From Rhodocollybia butyracea (lineage: Eukaryota; Basidiomycota; Agaricomycetes; Agaricales; Omphalotaceae), in assembly GCA_015501585.1 (NCBI GenBank), contig JADNRY010000122.1:119540-183539 (forward strand): a stretch of 64,000 nucleotides of DNA. Direction: 5' to 3'. Each line of letters opens with the position of its first letter. Position 1 is the stretch's first letter. Below, piece after piece: positions 1 to 11,615 of this stretch. The position numbers and the translations under genes were made by a program. The notes under the pieces are model-generated. The model searched no databases, was not told the origin of the DNA, and saw only the letters and a list, made by a program, of their open reading frames with translations.

Positions 1-145
1 TACGGAGCTTCCGACAGCGACACTTCTGCATCTGGGTCAGAGACTCTTGGAACTCAGGGATCATCTAGTACGCCGAGTACGTCGAGTTCGTTGAGTGCGT
101 CAAGTACGTATATCGGCTGGTATCACAAAGATTGCACTACTTACT
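1..145 (+). pseudogene. 3' end of an unrecognised serine-rich protein gene, copy 1
   Basis: An open frame runs in from the window edge and stops at about 145. Its tail is serine/threonine-rich and ends in YIGWYHKDCTTY. The same tail with small changes is encoded on the opposite strand near 16,026-16,180, so this is one arm of an inverted duplication. I do not recognise the family. Only the last 45 or so codons lie in the window, so it could be the true end of an intact gene whose body is outside. Confidence 0.4.
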
Positions 146-624
146 GATCCAACGCCTTCAGACGTGAACGAAAGAACATCAGAACAACATGGCGTGAAAG
201 GCGTGAAAGGTTCCAAAGGTTCAAAAGGTTAGTAACGGTCAACGTTCTTGCGGTTTCTGCGCCTAATCTCAATTCTCCAATCTCAATGCTCTAATCTCAA
301 TGCTTATCTACGATCTCTTGTATCGGGAAGTACCAGGGAAGGGAAACACTAGGGAAGGTTCGTAATCTACCGCTCTTCTGTAAGTACTCTCTTTCTCCAA
401 TCTCCAATCTCCAATATCGCTCGGCATAAACTAACTAACAATCGTTTTCTGAAGTGACCAACTTGGGTGATCAGGTGAACGGAGCGAAACACGATCTTCA
501 CTGGCTACCGGAAACCCCCTCTTCTATCATTGGGTACTAGCGTCGAGCGATGATTCTTGTACAGTGTTCTCGAATTTTTCTTGGAGTCTGAACAAAGGCC
601 TAGGGAGCTCGGACGTAGAACCAG

Positions 625-960
625 ATGGCGGATGCTGACTCCGCGATGTTTTTTTTGAGGGAATGGGATGAATGGGATGATTTTCTTGATCTAGTCCGCG
701 GGAAGTGAAGGGGAAGTAGAAGGGATTTGGAGGGGAATTACCGCGTCCAAAGGCTACAACAAGAAAACGTTCCGTTCGGTGTGCAGATGTTTCTTGGACA
801 AACCGGGGTATCAAATCTAGGCGATGCAGTATTCCATGCTAAAGAAATAATCATTCAACGCCGATTCATGCGCTGCATACTTTTAATCGATAACATCCTG
901 GGTAGGGTTCCCAACAACCTTCCAAACATTGCCCTTCTTGAATCTTTGCCTGCACATCCT
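625..960 (+). pseudogene. 5' part of an unrecognised gene (MADAD... family), copy 1
   Basis: The first codons read MADADSAMFFLREWDEWDDF and the frame then stops after about 27 codons. A second frame from 727 continues the similarity (RVQRLQQENVPFGVQMFLG). The paralogue on the minus strand at 15,286-15,486 keeps both parts in one frame, so this copy is broken. No known domain is visible. The frame ends at a junction with an alpha-glucuronidase fragment. Confidence 0.35.
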
Positions 961-966
961 TGAATG

Positions 967-1296
967 TCACGCGTCATCCTCATTCCATCCAAATAGATTG
1001 AAGGCGTGTGCCCCAACTTGCCTATATCCGCAATCTTCCCATTGATCCACCGTCTTGTTGTTCAGCGAAGCCGTGTACGTGCTGTTTCCGCCGTACATAT
1101 CAAAGTAGTTGATCCCAAGGTCGTACTTTCCGAAAGGGAATAAAATTTTCATACTTGCGGTGCCATTTGTAGAGTTGGTACTCGTAACGATAGCAGTGAA
1201 ATTCGATGCCGTTTCGAAAGTATCTCGATACGCCGCGGCGATTTGATGGCAAGGACATGAAAAAGGCGCCCATGATAGCAAGCGCCGAACGCAATT
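967..1296 (-). pseudogene. Alpha-glucuronidase (GH67) C-terminal fragment
   Basis: The minus-strand frame holds FETASNFTAIVTSTNSTNG followed by YDLGINYFDMYGGNSTYTA and LNNKTVDQW, which I recognise as the C-terminal beta domain of fungal GH67 alpha-glucuronidase. That enzyme removes 4-O-methylglucuronic acid from xylo-oligosaccharides outside the cell. Only about 110 of the usual 830-840 residues are present and the catalytic barrel is absent, so this is a remnant. It ends abruptly where the ABC-transporter duplication block begins at about 1,297. An N-terminal fragment of the same family, also on the minus strand, lies at 18.2-18.6 kb. Assignment is from remembered family pattern, not a search. 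Confidence 0.7.
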
Positions 1297-3462
1297 TACT
1301 TCAACTTGTACCACCACCTTCTACATCGAAAAGTTCCATTAACTCGGCAGATGTTCCGTGGATCTACTCGGTGCATCTAGACTAACACCCGACGTCAGAA
1401 TCCTTCAAACTTTGAGCACTGCAAAGTTTGTACGAAACAGGCTACAACCAGCTGTACGGGCAGAATCAGAATCAGAAGAACGACCAGGCTTCTTCCAAGG
1501 CTACTACACATCCCTCTCCCGCCCCCGCTTCTCATTTCTCGAGCTGCCGCAGGCCACCGTTGCACAGGAGCGCAGAAGCATTAAAAGGCGAGGAGCCTTC
1601 ATACTTGGCTTTGTATTCCTCAAGGCCTCATTAACATTTCCGGCAAGGTGCGTTCATGTATACCCGCCTCTCGTCTGTTAGACCCAACTGAAGGCCGTGT
1701 AGGTTCTCAAGATCTCAAGATACAAGTACCTCTCATTTTCAAGCAAATTATCGACTCGTTGAACCTACCTTTGGATCTGTCCTCGAACGTGACTGTATGG
1801 ACTATTGTTGGAGCTACGATCTTGGGATGTGTGTTATCTGCGAAATGTTTTCGTGTGATATGCTTACTGACGTCTTTTTTGGCTTGTAGATAGTCTCGTA
1901 CATATCGGAGCGATGGTTTTCGGTGACTCTCTCAATGCGGTGTTTGCACATATCGGACAGCGCGCTATACGCCAATTTGCAAGGGAGACATTTCATGAAA
2001 TTCCATCTCGCAGGACAGACTGGTGGTCTGACGTGGGCAATTGACCGGGCTACCAAGTACGTGCTGGTGTGTTCTCAGTTCTTGTTGTGTCTAATTATCG
2101 GTTTTGTTTCGTATCAGAGGCATTGCTTGTTCCGAATAGCACCAACGCGGTTGGAGATATCCATGGTGTATGGTATCCTGACGTACAAATTCACCTCGGA
2201 CTGTGCGGCGATCACTGCTGGCACGCTCGCTGCCTACGCATCATTTACTATCCGTACTACATCTTGGCGAACACAATTCCGGCACCATGCGAACAAGACT
2301 GACCAGCGCGTAGCGTAGACTCGTTGATCAATTCCAAGGCGGTGATGGGCATTTGCGGGAGTATGAGAAGTCGTCAGTGAAGATTACTACGCCGTCGGCG
2401 TTGTTGAATGCAGCGTTATCTTCTCTAGCGCATTGACGATGACGATGTTAATGGCTGCTCAACGAGTTTATAAACGGTACGTCGTACGATACTCATTAAT
2501 GTTAACCAGGCTCATTCTAATCAATGCTAGGTACAAAGACACTAACCAATCTTCCGATTCTCCCTGGCTCTCAACTTCCTTCCACGGCGAACCCCAACAA
2601 AATGTCCTCGACATGGAAGTCCTCTTTAATCTCCGCGAAAACAACCTATCAAAGACGCACCACACGCCCATCCGCCCAATATTCAATCTCCTGGTTCAAG
2701 ACATCCAATTCAAGAATGTCAATTTTGTGTATAACCCGAGCTGCTCAATCTTCAGTGACCTTAGCTTCACCATTCCCGCCAGGAAACACACTGCCATCGT
2801 CGGGCCCTCGGGATGCGGAAAATCCACGATCCTAACCCTCCTCTTCAGTTTCTACGACTTCTCCTCGGAGAAGATCTCCTTCGGGGATCAAAACGTCGCG
2901 CAGGTGCAGCTTGCGAGCCTGCGGCACGACATCGGCGTTGTTCCATAGGACACACCGCTGTTCCACGCGGTGCTGTCTAATGTACGGTATTGGAATTTGG
3001 AGAGGGGAGAGCGATCCGATGGAGGCGGCGGACAGAGCGAATGCGCATGAGGTGATATTGAGTTTGACGGAGGGGTACCGGACGAAGGTTGGTGAGAGGG
3101 GTTGATGATTAGTAGGGGAGAAGCAGAGGTTAGCGGTGGCGAAGGTGTTGTTGAAGGAACCGCCGATGTTTTTTGATGAGGCGGTGAGTATTTGATTCGG
3201 GGATGAGTGTTGGGGAACGCCGACTGATTTGATTGGTTGGTTGGGCATACAGACTTCTGCGTTGGACGCCCATACCGAGGCTGAGCTCATGTATAACACT
3301 GATAATGCGCTTTTGAGGGAATCGTGCACGGGTGTGTTTGTTGCGCATCTGCTGAGGTTGAGGCGGATTTGATTGTTGTGCTGCAGGAAGGGAGGGTTGT
3401 ATCTTAGGTTGTGGCAGCAGCAGCAGGCGGCGACGGATTTGATTGAGAAATGTGTTAATTGA
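1297..3462 (+). pseudogene. Mitochondrial ABC half-transporter pseudogene (ATM1-type), copy A
   Basis: Pieces in three frames line up in order with an ATM1-type iron-sulfur-cluster-related ABC exporter of the mitochondrial inner membrane. Near 1,720-1,840 is the first membrane helix region (VPLIFKQIIDSLN, then TVWTIVGATILG). Near 2,000-2,060 is FHLAGQTGGLTWAIDRATK. Near 2,150-2,290 is the segment with EISMVYGILTYKF. Near 2,760-2,870 is the nucleotide-binding domain with Walker A GPSGCGKST. Near 3,100-3,180 is GEKQRLAVAKVLLKEPPMFF with the Walker B aspartate, and a degraded D-loop/H-loop follows. Lesions include a TAG replacing the Q-loop region codon after GVVP (2,947-2,949) and several frameshifts. 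It is not functional. The same gene is duplicated at 20.2-22.5 kb. Confidence 0.85.
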
Positions 3463-4635
3463 CGATGAAATGGGACGGTTGCAGTGGACAATACATATAT
3501 CACTCATGTGGTATCGTGGACTGGTAATGTATAATCTATAGATGGCCGTCTGGAATTGATCGAAGAAGGGGTAAATCGACGAAGTAATTGAGGATAGTAT
3601 GGGTGAAGTGACATATCATATGTATTGGGGACTACTATGTAGTCCGATTTCAAAAACAGGTGGCCAAGGTATAGACAGGCAATCTGTCGGGTTCTACCGG
3701 GAGAGGTCTGAGGCCGTTTACTACTTAGGGACATCTGAATTACACGTGTCTTGAGGTCTGAGGCATCGATGGCACCAGTCCTGTGTGCGAGACTCCTCAG
3801 AGCTTTAGTCAATCACCACTACGACTGCTACTCTCTATTGCATTTCGCCTGAAACTTCCATCGCCGTATCTTTCCAATCCACTTACGCCTGTCTAGATTT
3901 ATTTCTCAGAATTAAAATTACTACTAACTGAAGCAGCTATGGGTACCCCGCCCACATCTTGGAATAAAATCACCTTTAGTCTTCAGCGACGGCGTTGCTC
4001 CGGGAACTCAAAAGTCCAACGTTGAATATGTTGAAGGGCCCAATTGACTCCGCTGAGTCCACTCGGCCGTGTACAATACTGCTATCATCTGGGTGATGGG
4101 ATATGTCACGCATCAGGTTATTTGTAAGGATGGCAGTGGTATACTTACTCTGTCGTGGCCCATGGCTCCGATGATTTATGTGAGATTACCTTTCATAATC
4201 GCCACTAGCCTCTGTTGATGTCCACGCTCGCGCACATTTGCTGTCATGGCCGTCCATACCACTCAATGATTCGCAGAGCTCAATCTTATCAGCTCATGAT
4301 TCGCAGAACTCAATTGTATCAGCTCCGCAGGCCTTAGCTCTTCAATGTCGTTTCTACTAATGTTCGTGCTATATCGCCTCCAGTTTCAAGGCGTGTTTAG
4401 ATGAGACACTTGGATTAATAGACTTTTATTCTTCATACGGACACTTAGATATGAAACTTGAAGTACTTGCAAGATAGGAATCGATAGTGCGGAGCCCTGA
4501 GCCCTGATACCGTCATGTGGCCAGATCATGCGACACAATTACTATTGGACTCCAGATAGAATCGGACTGAATAAGTTCACTTGACAGGCGTATATATGAA
4601 CGAAGGTTGTTCTGCGTTCTTGTCTTTTGCCCACC
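3463..4635. other. Upstream flank of NACHT-WD40 copy 1, shared with the other two copies
   Basis: No gene is seen here. The block resembles about 23,200-24,160 (+) and about 60,856-63,000 (-), so it belongs to the duplicated module. A 32-bp direct duplication built on 'atgattcgcaga' lies near 4,265-4,324. The last 60 bases before the start codon are the best-conserved part among the copies, fitting a core promoter. Confidence 0.6.
4590..4597 (+). promoter_or_regulatory. TATA-like core promoter element of NACHT-WD40 copy 1
   Basis: 'tatatatgaa' lies about 40 bases before the chosen ATG. Copy 3 keeps the same element at the same place (near 60,900, minus strand). Copy 2 has lost it ('gcgtgtgaa') next to a small element insertion. 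Confidence 0.45.
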
Positions 4636-7600
4636 ATGTCACAACACGTCCCAGCACAAACAATCAGAGAACAAGGCAATAACAGGTATGAACACAGGAT
4701 TTATGACCGGTTTGATACTCACTGATGAATGCTTCCGTCTAGGTTCTTTCCTGGTGCCCACAGTTTTTCAATCAGCGAGTCGCAGTTCATTGACAATTCC
4801 ACCACCACTATCAATAACTACCACCCAACAATCCCAAGTAGGTGACTAGCTCATCTGCATGAGGAAACTGACTTTCTGTAGAGAAAAATGTAAAGCAGAA
4901 ACTTCGAGAGGAATTGAAGTTTGTTGAAAATGCAGGAATTGACAATGATAAGATATGTTTGCCAGACACAAGAAGAGATGTTATCAAGAATATTATTGAT
5001 TGGGTCCAAGTCAAGGATGACAGCACATCCAGGACATATATACTTTGTGGGGAGGCTGGCACGGGAAAGTCCGCCATTGCTCATACAATTGGAAAAGAGC
5101 TTCAGGAACATCAATTTCTTGTTGCATTCTTTGCCTTCAACCGGTCATTGCTTGAGAGTAGGACACCTAGCAATGCTTTGCGCAATATTGCTTATACTCT
5201 GGGTGTTGGTGACCATGACTTTGCAGAAGGATTGTTCCAAGCTTTCAAAGAAGATCCTAGTATCTCAGGGAGTACAAGCATTCAGAGACAATGGGAAAAG
5301 CTCATTGTGGGACCTGCTCAAAGGGTTGACCCAGCCAAACAGGTAGTCATCATATTTGATGCTTTGGATGAATCTGGTCCCCAGATGCCAGATGAGCCAA
5401 GAGATAGACTGCTCTCAGTGCTGATGAGTGGAATACCTGATCTTCCATCCAATTTTCGGGTCTTTGCAACATCTAGATTGGAAAATGATATTATAGTTTA
5501 TGTGGAAAAGTTTATAAAAAGGGATCCCTCTGTTAAAGTTCAGAGGATGAGGGACATCAAAGGGACAGATGAAGATATATACAGATTTGTGGTGAAAAAA
5601 ATGACAAATCAGGGAGGAGGGCTAGGTATTTTAGAAGAGTCCCAGTGTAGGGTTCTTGCCACAAAAGCAGAAGGGTATTTCCAATGGGCATCCACTATTT
5701 GCAAAGAACTCTGTGGGGGTGGGAAGGGAGGCATATCAATCCAAATACGTTTCCGAGAATTCATGGCTACAGCCCCAGGTAGTAACACGACTTTGACACC
5801 CCTTGATAAGCTGTACATGACCATACTTGAACAGTGTTTTGATCAAGAGGCAATGGAAAGATACCAAGATGTGATGGGCCTTGTATTATCTGTATTCAAA
5901 CCACTTTCAAGGACCTCATTGAAAAGAATTCAAATCATGTGTCCTCAGCATCAGAGTAGACTAGGAAACAGAGACAGGGAGAGAAGTGACACTACTATTG
6001 ATGCGGTGATCTGTTTTCTGGGATCTCTCTTTGCCGGTGTTGATACATTGAGTGCTCCAGTAAGACCTGTGCACACATCTGTCCATGACTTTCTTTTAGA
6101 TGAAGGTCGAAGTGGAAAGTTTGCAGTCAATACTTCTCAAGGGCACACCACCTTGGTATGGGGTTCACTTCACCTGATGATAAAAGATTTGCACTTCAAT
6201 ATGTGTGATTTTGAGAGTTCTTATGTGTTCAACTCAGAGGTGAAAGATATAAAAGATAGGATAGCCAAAGGGATTCCACAGGAACTTGAATATGCATGCT
6301 GTTTTTGGGATGAACATCTATCTCAAATTATGGCAGATAAGAGTTTGGTAACTTTGGTAGAGAAATTTTGGTACAAATCCTCTCTGTTTTGGTTAGAAGT
6401 CTTGGGTGTATTGGAAAAGATCCACATGGTGTCTAGAGCTATTGAAAATGTCAGGAAATCTATTTTTTTTCAGGAAAAGGTATGTAAACATCTAGTGTTG
6501 AAGAGATTTTTGTGGCTGACTAGTGTGAAGGCAAATCAAACGAAGTTACACATACTAAGAAAGCATCTTTCTAGAGCCACAGCAGATATTCAACACACCT
6601 CAAAAAAGGTAGGATGAATTAGTAGTGTCTAAATCAACCAGAGCTGACAACTTTGTAACAACATCAACAGAGCAATAGTTTTCAGACATTATTGAATGAG
6701 GTACAAAATTTTGTGAGAGTATTTGGACAAACTATAACAGACTCTACACCACATCTTTATCTATCAGCAATGCCTTTTATCCCAAAGGAATCAATTCTTC
6801 AACAAGTTTATGGTCAATATTTTGATTGCCATATTTCATTATGCAATGGGCATAATGATAGGTGGTCTTATTTGCAAAGTGCACTGCTTGGGCATACTGC
6901 AGGGGTACAGTCAGTTGCATTCTCTCCAGATGGCAGAAGAATTGTGTCTGGCTCTTCTGACAAATCAGTGAGAGTCTGGGATGCAGAGAGCGGGAAACAA
7001 GTGGGAAAGGCCTTGAAGGGTCATACTGACTATGTCAGGTCAGTTGCATTCTCCCCAGATGGGAGAAGAATTGTATCTGGCTCTGATGACAAGTCAGTAA
7101 GAGTCTGGGATGCAGAAAGTGGAAAATCAATGGGAAAGCCCATGGAGGGTCATACTGACTATGTCAACTCTGTGGCATTCTCCCCAGATGGTAGAAGGAT
7201 TGTATCTGGCTCTTCTGACAGGTCAGTGAGGGTCTGGGACGCAGAGAGTGGGAAACCAGTGGGAAAGCCCTTGAAGGGCAATACTGAGTATGTCATGTCA
7301 GTTGCCTTCTCCCCAGATGGCAGAAGAATTGTGTTTGGCTCTTCTGACAAGTTAGTGAGAGTCTGGGAGGGAGAGAGTGAGAAACCAGTGGGAAAGACTT
7401 CAAAGGGTCATACTTCCTGTGTTAGGTCGGTTGCATTCTCCCCAGATGGCAGAAGAATTGTATCTGGCTCTGATGACAAGTCAGTAAGAGTCTGGGATGC
7501 AAAGAGTGGGAAACCAGTGGGGGAGCCCTTGTGGGGTCATACTAGCTATGTCAGGTCAGTTGCATTCTCCTTAGATGGCAGAAGGATTGTGTCTGGCTCT

Positions 7601-9196
7601 TATGACAACTCAGTGAGAATCTGGGATGCAGAGAGTGGGAAACAAATGGGAATAGCCTTGGAGGGTCATACTCACTATGTCAACTCAGTTGCATTCTCCC
7701 CAGATGGTAGAAGAATTGTGTCTGGCTCTGATGACCAGTCAGTGCAAGTCTGGGATGCAGAGAGTGGAAAACAAGTGGGAACACCCTTGGAGGGTCATAC
7801 TGAGTATGTGATGTCAGTTACATTCTCTCCAGATGCCAGAAGAATTGTTTCCGGCTCTTCTGACAGGTCAGTGAGAGTCTGGGATGCTGAAAGTGGGAAA
7901 CCAGTGGGAAGGCCCTTGGTGGGTCATACTTCCCAGGTCAGGTCAGTTGCATTCTCCCCAGATGGCAGAAGAATTGTGTCGGGCTCTGATGATAAATCAG
8001 TAAAAGTCTGGGATGTAGGGAGTGGGAAACAAGTGGGGAAGCCCCTGGAGGGTCATACTGACTATGTCAGGTCAGTTGCATTCTCACTAGATGGCAGAAG
8101 GATTGTGTCTGGCTCTTCTGACAACTCAGTGAGAATATGGGATGCAGAGAGTGGGAAACCAGTGGGGAATCCCTTAGAGGGTCATACTTGGTATGTCAAC
8201 TCAGTTGCATTCTCTCCAGATGGCAGAAGAATTGTGTCTGGCTCTGATGACAAGTCGGTGAGGGTCTGGGATGCAGCAAGTGGGAAACCAGTGGGAATCC
8301 CCTTGCAGGGTCATACTTGGTATGTCAACTCAGTTGCATTCTCTCCAGATGGCAGAAGAATTGTGTCTGGCTCTCATGACAAGTTAGTGAGAGTCTGGGA
8401 TGCAGAGAGTGGGAAGCCAATGGGAAAACCCTTGGAGGGTCATAAAGGGTATGTCATGTCAGTTGCATTCTCCCCAGATGGCACAAGAATTGTATCTGCC
8501 TCTTATGACAACTCAGTGAGAGTCTGGTATGCAGAGAATGGGAAACTAGTGGGAAGGCCCTTAGAGGGTCATACTCACTATGTCAACTCAGTTGCATTCT
8601 CCCCAGATGGTAAAACAATTGTGTCTGGCTCTTCTGACAAGTCAGTCAGAGTCTGGGATGCAGAGAATGGGAAACCAGTAGGAAAGCCCTTGGAGGGTCA
8701 TACTGCAGGTATCAACTCAGGTACATTCCACCCACATGGCAGAAAGATTGTGTCTGGCTCTTCTGAGACTGAAAAAACTTCAAATGGACACATAGACTCT
8801 ATTTTGCCCAATAAACCCTCCTCATACTCTAGCCAGATTAATTATGAATTACCACTTGTGACTCCTGGCCCCTGCACCCACTTAATGATACAAGGCTCAT
8901 CAGCCCTCCAAAATCATCCAAACCTTTCCCCATCTGTGGTTACCTTCTGCTCCCACCCTGAGCATTACTTGTCATATCTGCAACCACCATTTCAATCAAC
9001 TTTTCACCTTACCAATGAAGGCTGGCTTTGTGGCTCTGGCACATTGTTGGCTTGGATCCCTCTTCATGTTCGACAAACACTTCTATTACCTCCCTTGCTG
9101 TTGGTTATATCAAATGATGAAACAATCACTCTCAATTTTCAAAATTTTGTACATGGCAATGATTGGGTAAGATGTTACAAACAATCCACCCTCTAA
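4636..9196 (+). CDS. NACHT-WD40 NLR-type receptor, intact copy 1
   Basis: Five exons are inferred: 4636-4685, 4743-4837, 4882-6479, 6531-6608 and 6671-9196. All introns are GT-AG (57, 44, 51, 62 nt), the frame stays open throughout, and the same junctions exist in both paralogues. The product is about 1,448 residues. Residues 1-50 form a short N-terminal tail with FFPGAHSFSISESQFI. The NACHT P-loop GEAGTGKS is at about 105-112 and Walker B VVIIFDALDES at about 203-213. A helical linker leads to WD40 repeats at about 681-1307: fourteen full 43-residue repeats plus one partial. A conserved tail of about 135 residues follows, ending FVHGNDW. The architecture is that of the fungal HET-E/HNWD nonself-recognition family: cytosolic NTPase-driven oligomerisation, with the WD40 repeats as sensor. 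The ligand and output are unknown. The start was chosen because ATG and exon 1 are conserved in all three copies. Confidence 0.88.
6890..8760 (+). repeat. In-frame WD40 coding minisatellite of copy 1 (129-bp unit)
   Basis: Fourteen and a half tandem 129-bp units each encode the frame GHT..V.SVAFSPDGRRIVSGS.D.SVRVWDAESGKPVGKPL. Most of each unit is near-identical, while the two residues after GHT, the residue before SVAFS, and the residues on either side of the D after GS vary from unit to unit. Confidence 0.9.
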
Positions 9197-9730
9197 TAGT
9201 TCTAACTACTCTGAAATTCTCATGCTTACTGCTGTATGTAACACTTTGATAATCCCATATTTGATATGATACAACTCAGGAGTACTTACCAATCACTACT
9301 CACCTGGTTATTGATGCCTTGTATATACTGGACTACCTTGGAAATATTTATTATTCTGCAGTATATAAGGCCTTCTCTAAGGCCACTACCTACAGTTCTC
9401 CAATATAGTCTCTTCTGTCTCTCAAGCCTCACAGCTCCTTCAGTCCCAGCGCCAGATATTCTATAACACCTACTCTGAGTAATGTTTGCCTAGTATCCAC
9501 ACTTGGATTTTCCTGGATTATTTCAATATTTGCTTGCCACTACTACCACCTCAGACCTCTGGTGGAAGTCTCAGAAAATCATCATGCAGGGAACACTGCA
9601 CTTACACCATACACCATTGCCAGCTTCACCTATGCACATATCTTTACTAACCCTTTCTCTCACATCCATCATTAGTAATTACAACTATCATCATTTCAAG
9701 GCGGCAGGCTCCCAATGTGGTAGTGGTAGC
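9197..9730. other. 3' flank of NACHT-WD40 copy 1
   Basis: No gene is seen. Short blocks ('cctcagacctctggtggaag', 'gagtaatgtttgcctagta') recur in the 3' flank of copy 3 near 56,130-56,250. The duplicated module therefore extends at least 350 bases past the stop codon. Confidence 0.5.
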
Positions 9731-10150
9731 TAAGGATGGACACAAGTCTGGATCTTAACAGGTGACTTGTGGGTTTGACCTGTGGGAATACCTGTATGAC
9801 CCGGATCTACCGGATCCAGGTACCTGTTCCCATGGGTGCAGGTCAGGTCACAGGTCACCCCTTGGGAGTTTCCAGACATGGGGTAACCTGTACTCACCCT
9901 AATGTTGTTAGTTAATATGATCATCATATACTGTATTTACTGTTTACAATTGATAAAATTAATTATAAGTACACAAGTATACCTAAATACCTGCCAGGTA
10001 CCTACTGGTAGACCTGCATGACCTGGATCCACCGGATCCAGGTACCTGTTTCCCACGGGTCTGGGTCAGGTCACAGGTCGCGTTTTTTTGGCGCAGGTAC
10101 CTGTGTGGCAGGTCCAGGTTTACTGGGATCTGGACTCATGTCCATCCTTA
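9731..10150. mobile_element. MITE-like foldback element, family 1 copy a
   Basis: The ends are inverted repeats: 'taaggatggacacaagtctg' at the left and its near-complement (...gtccatcctta) at the right. The interior is also largely self-complementary around 'gatccaggtacctgt'. A related 313-bp copy at 44,479-44,791 has clear 8-bp flanking duplications; I found none here. No coding capacity. Confidence 0.65.
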
Positions 10151-10194
10151 GTGACTTGCTCACATTCAGTATCCAACATCAGGAAAAGCCTAAA

Positions 10195-10535
10195 ATATTT
10201 AAGTTGACTTAAGTTGCCTTGAGTACTTATCCCAACTTCAGGTTGACTTGAGTTAACTTGAGTACATATGCCAACTTCAGGTTGGCTTGAGTAACCTGAG
10301 CTGACTTAAGTATAACACCAATTCAAGCCCCAACTTCAGGTCGACTTGAGTTAACCTGAGTTAACTTAAGCACATATGCCGACTTCAGGTTGACTTCAGG
10401 GTGACTTGAGTTAACCTAAGTTGGCTTGAGTATAAGCCCTACTCAAGCCTCAACTTTGAGTTGACTCAAGTTAGCCTGAGTTGACCTGAGTATATATGTC
10501 AACCTCAGGTTAGCTTGAGTCAGCTTGAGCATAGC
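10195..10535. repeat. Degenerate tandem repeat of 'ttgagttaacctgagt' motifs
   Basis: A run of roughly 55-60-base units alternates 'caacttcaggttgacttgag' with 'ttaacttgagtacatatgcc'. Unit length drifts and there is no open frame. Confidence 0.7.
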
Positions 10536-10639
10536 AAGAAGCTTGTACAAGCTTTGCATGCATTGATAATGCTCTGTATGCATGCACAACACTTGTACAA
10601 GCATTATAAACACATACAAAAAAGCTCTGTATGCATGTA

Positions 10640-11530
10640 ATGAGTCTGTAGAGGGTCTATGGCAGATTCATTCGCACCCTTGACCAGGAGGCTTGAATTA
10701 GAATTGAACTAGATATGGGTAATTTACAAAAACTCCCTTTTGGCCTAGGGGTGAGGGGGAGGAAGTGGAACACCAAGAAAAATTGCATGCAAGTTATGGG
10801 AAAGTCTGTAGAGGGCCAATATCAGACTTATTTGCGCCCTAAACATTAAAATTGAATTAGAATTGAAAGAAATATGAGTAATTTACAAAAACTTTACTTT
10901 TGGCCTAAGGGTTGGGCAGAGGAAGTAGATAACCTAAATAAATCGCATGGGATTAATGCTCGAGCATGTAGAGGGTCCTTAATTAATGTATTCGCATCCT
11001 GGACCATTAAAATCGAATCAAAATTGAAAGAGATATGAGCAATTTACAAAAAACTTGCTTTTGGCCTATGGGCTGGGGGGAGGAGGTGGATAACCTGGAG
11101 GAGTTGCATGGGAGTGATGCCAGAGCCATTAGAGGGTATTTACTCGATTTATTCGCGCCCTGGATCATCAAAAATGAATTAAAATTGAAAGAGATGTGAG
11201 TAATTTACAAAAACCTCACTTTTGGCCTAAGGGCTGGGGGAGGAGGTGGATAACCTGGAGGAGTCTCATGAGGGTAATGCCCTAGTCATTAGAGGGTACT
11301 TAATCAATGTATTCGTGCCCTGGACCATTAAAATTGAATCAAAATTGAAAGAAATATAAGTAATTTACACAAAATTTTCTTTTAGCCTGAAGGCTGGGAG
11401 GAGGAGGTGGATAACCTGCAGGAATTGCATAGGAGAGATGTCCGAGCCATTAGAGAGTCATTAATCGATCGATTCGCGCCCTGGATCATTAAAATAGAAT
11501 CAAAATTGAAAGAGATATAAGTAAGTTATG
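10640..11530. repeat. 160-bp satellite array, about 5.5 units
   Basis: The landmark 'gagggt' starts at 10,651, 10,811, 10,971, 11,132, 11,292 and (as gagagt) 11,453, so spacing is 160-161 bp with almost no drift. Each unit has a 'ttcgcgccctggaccattaa' block, an A-rich block with 'gagtaatttacaaaaac', then 'cttttggcctaagggctggg' and 'gaggtggataacctgga'. Substitution is high but length is held. Confidence 0.85.
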
Positions 11531-11615
11531 AAAGGCGCTGAAAAGATTGGTTCCCAACCCAAAAAGGAATACTTCCTTTTTTATTCTGCGGCCAACCTTT
11601 TTAGTGCCTCAGTCC
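11528..11615. repeat. Imperfect palindrome at the satellite edge
   Basis: 'ggcgctgaaaagattggtt' is answered about 45 bases later by 'ggccaacctttttagtgcc', giving a stem of about 19 bp with a few mismatches around a purine/pyrimidine-rich loop. It abuts the last satellite unit. Confidence 0.5.

Larger units (their letters stand above)
1..960. repeat. Arm 1 of a ~0.9-kb inverted duplication
   Basis: This stretch matches the reverse complement of about 15,280-16,180 along most of its length: the serine-rich gene end, the non-coding part at 146-620 with its repeated short 'caatct' motifs, and the start of the next reading frame at 625. Differences are scattered substitutions and small indels, so the duplication is not recent. 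Nothing beyond spacer is seen in 146-620. Confidence 0.7.

Noticed and set aside
2832..3503. A 223-codon minus-strand frame
   Set aside because: It is antisense to the conserved nucleotide-binding domain of the ABC-transporter pseudogene.
4914..6617. Treating the NACHT part and the WD40 part of copy 1 as two genes
   Set aside because: The stop at 6,617 lies in a 62-nt GT-AG intron whose removal joins both parts in phase, and the same junction exists in the other copies.
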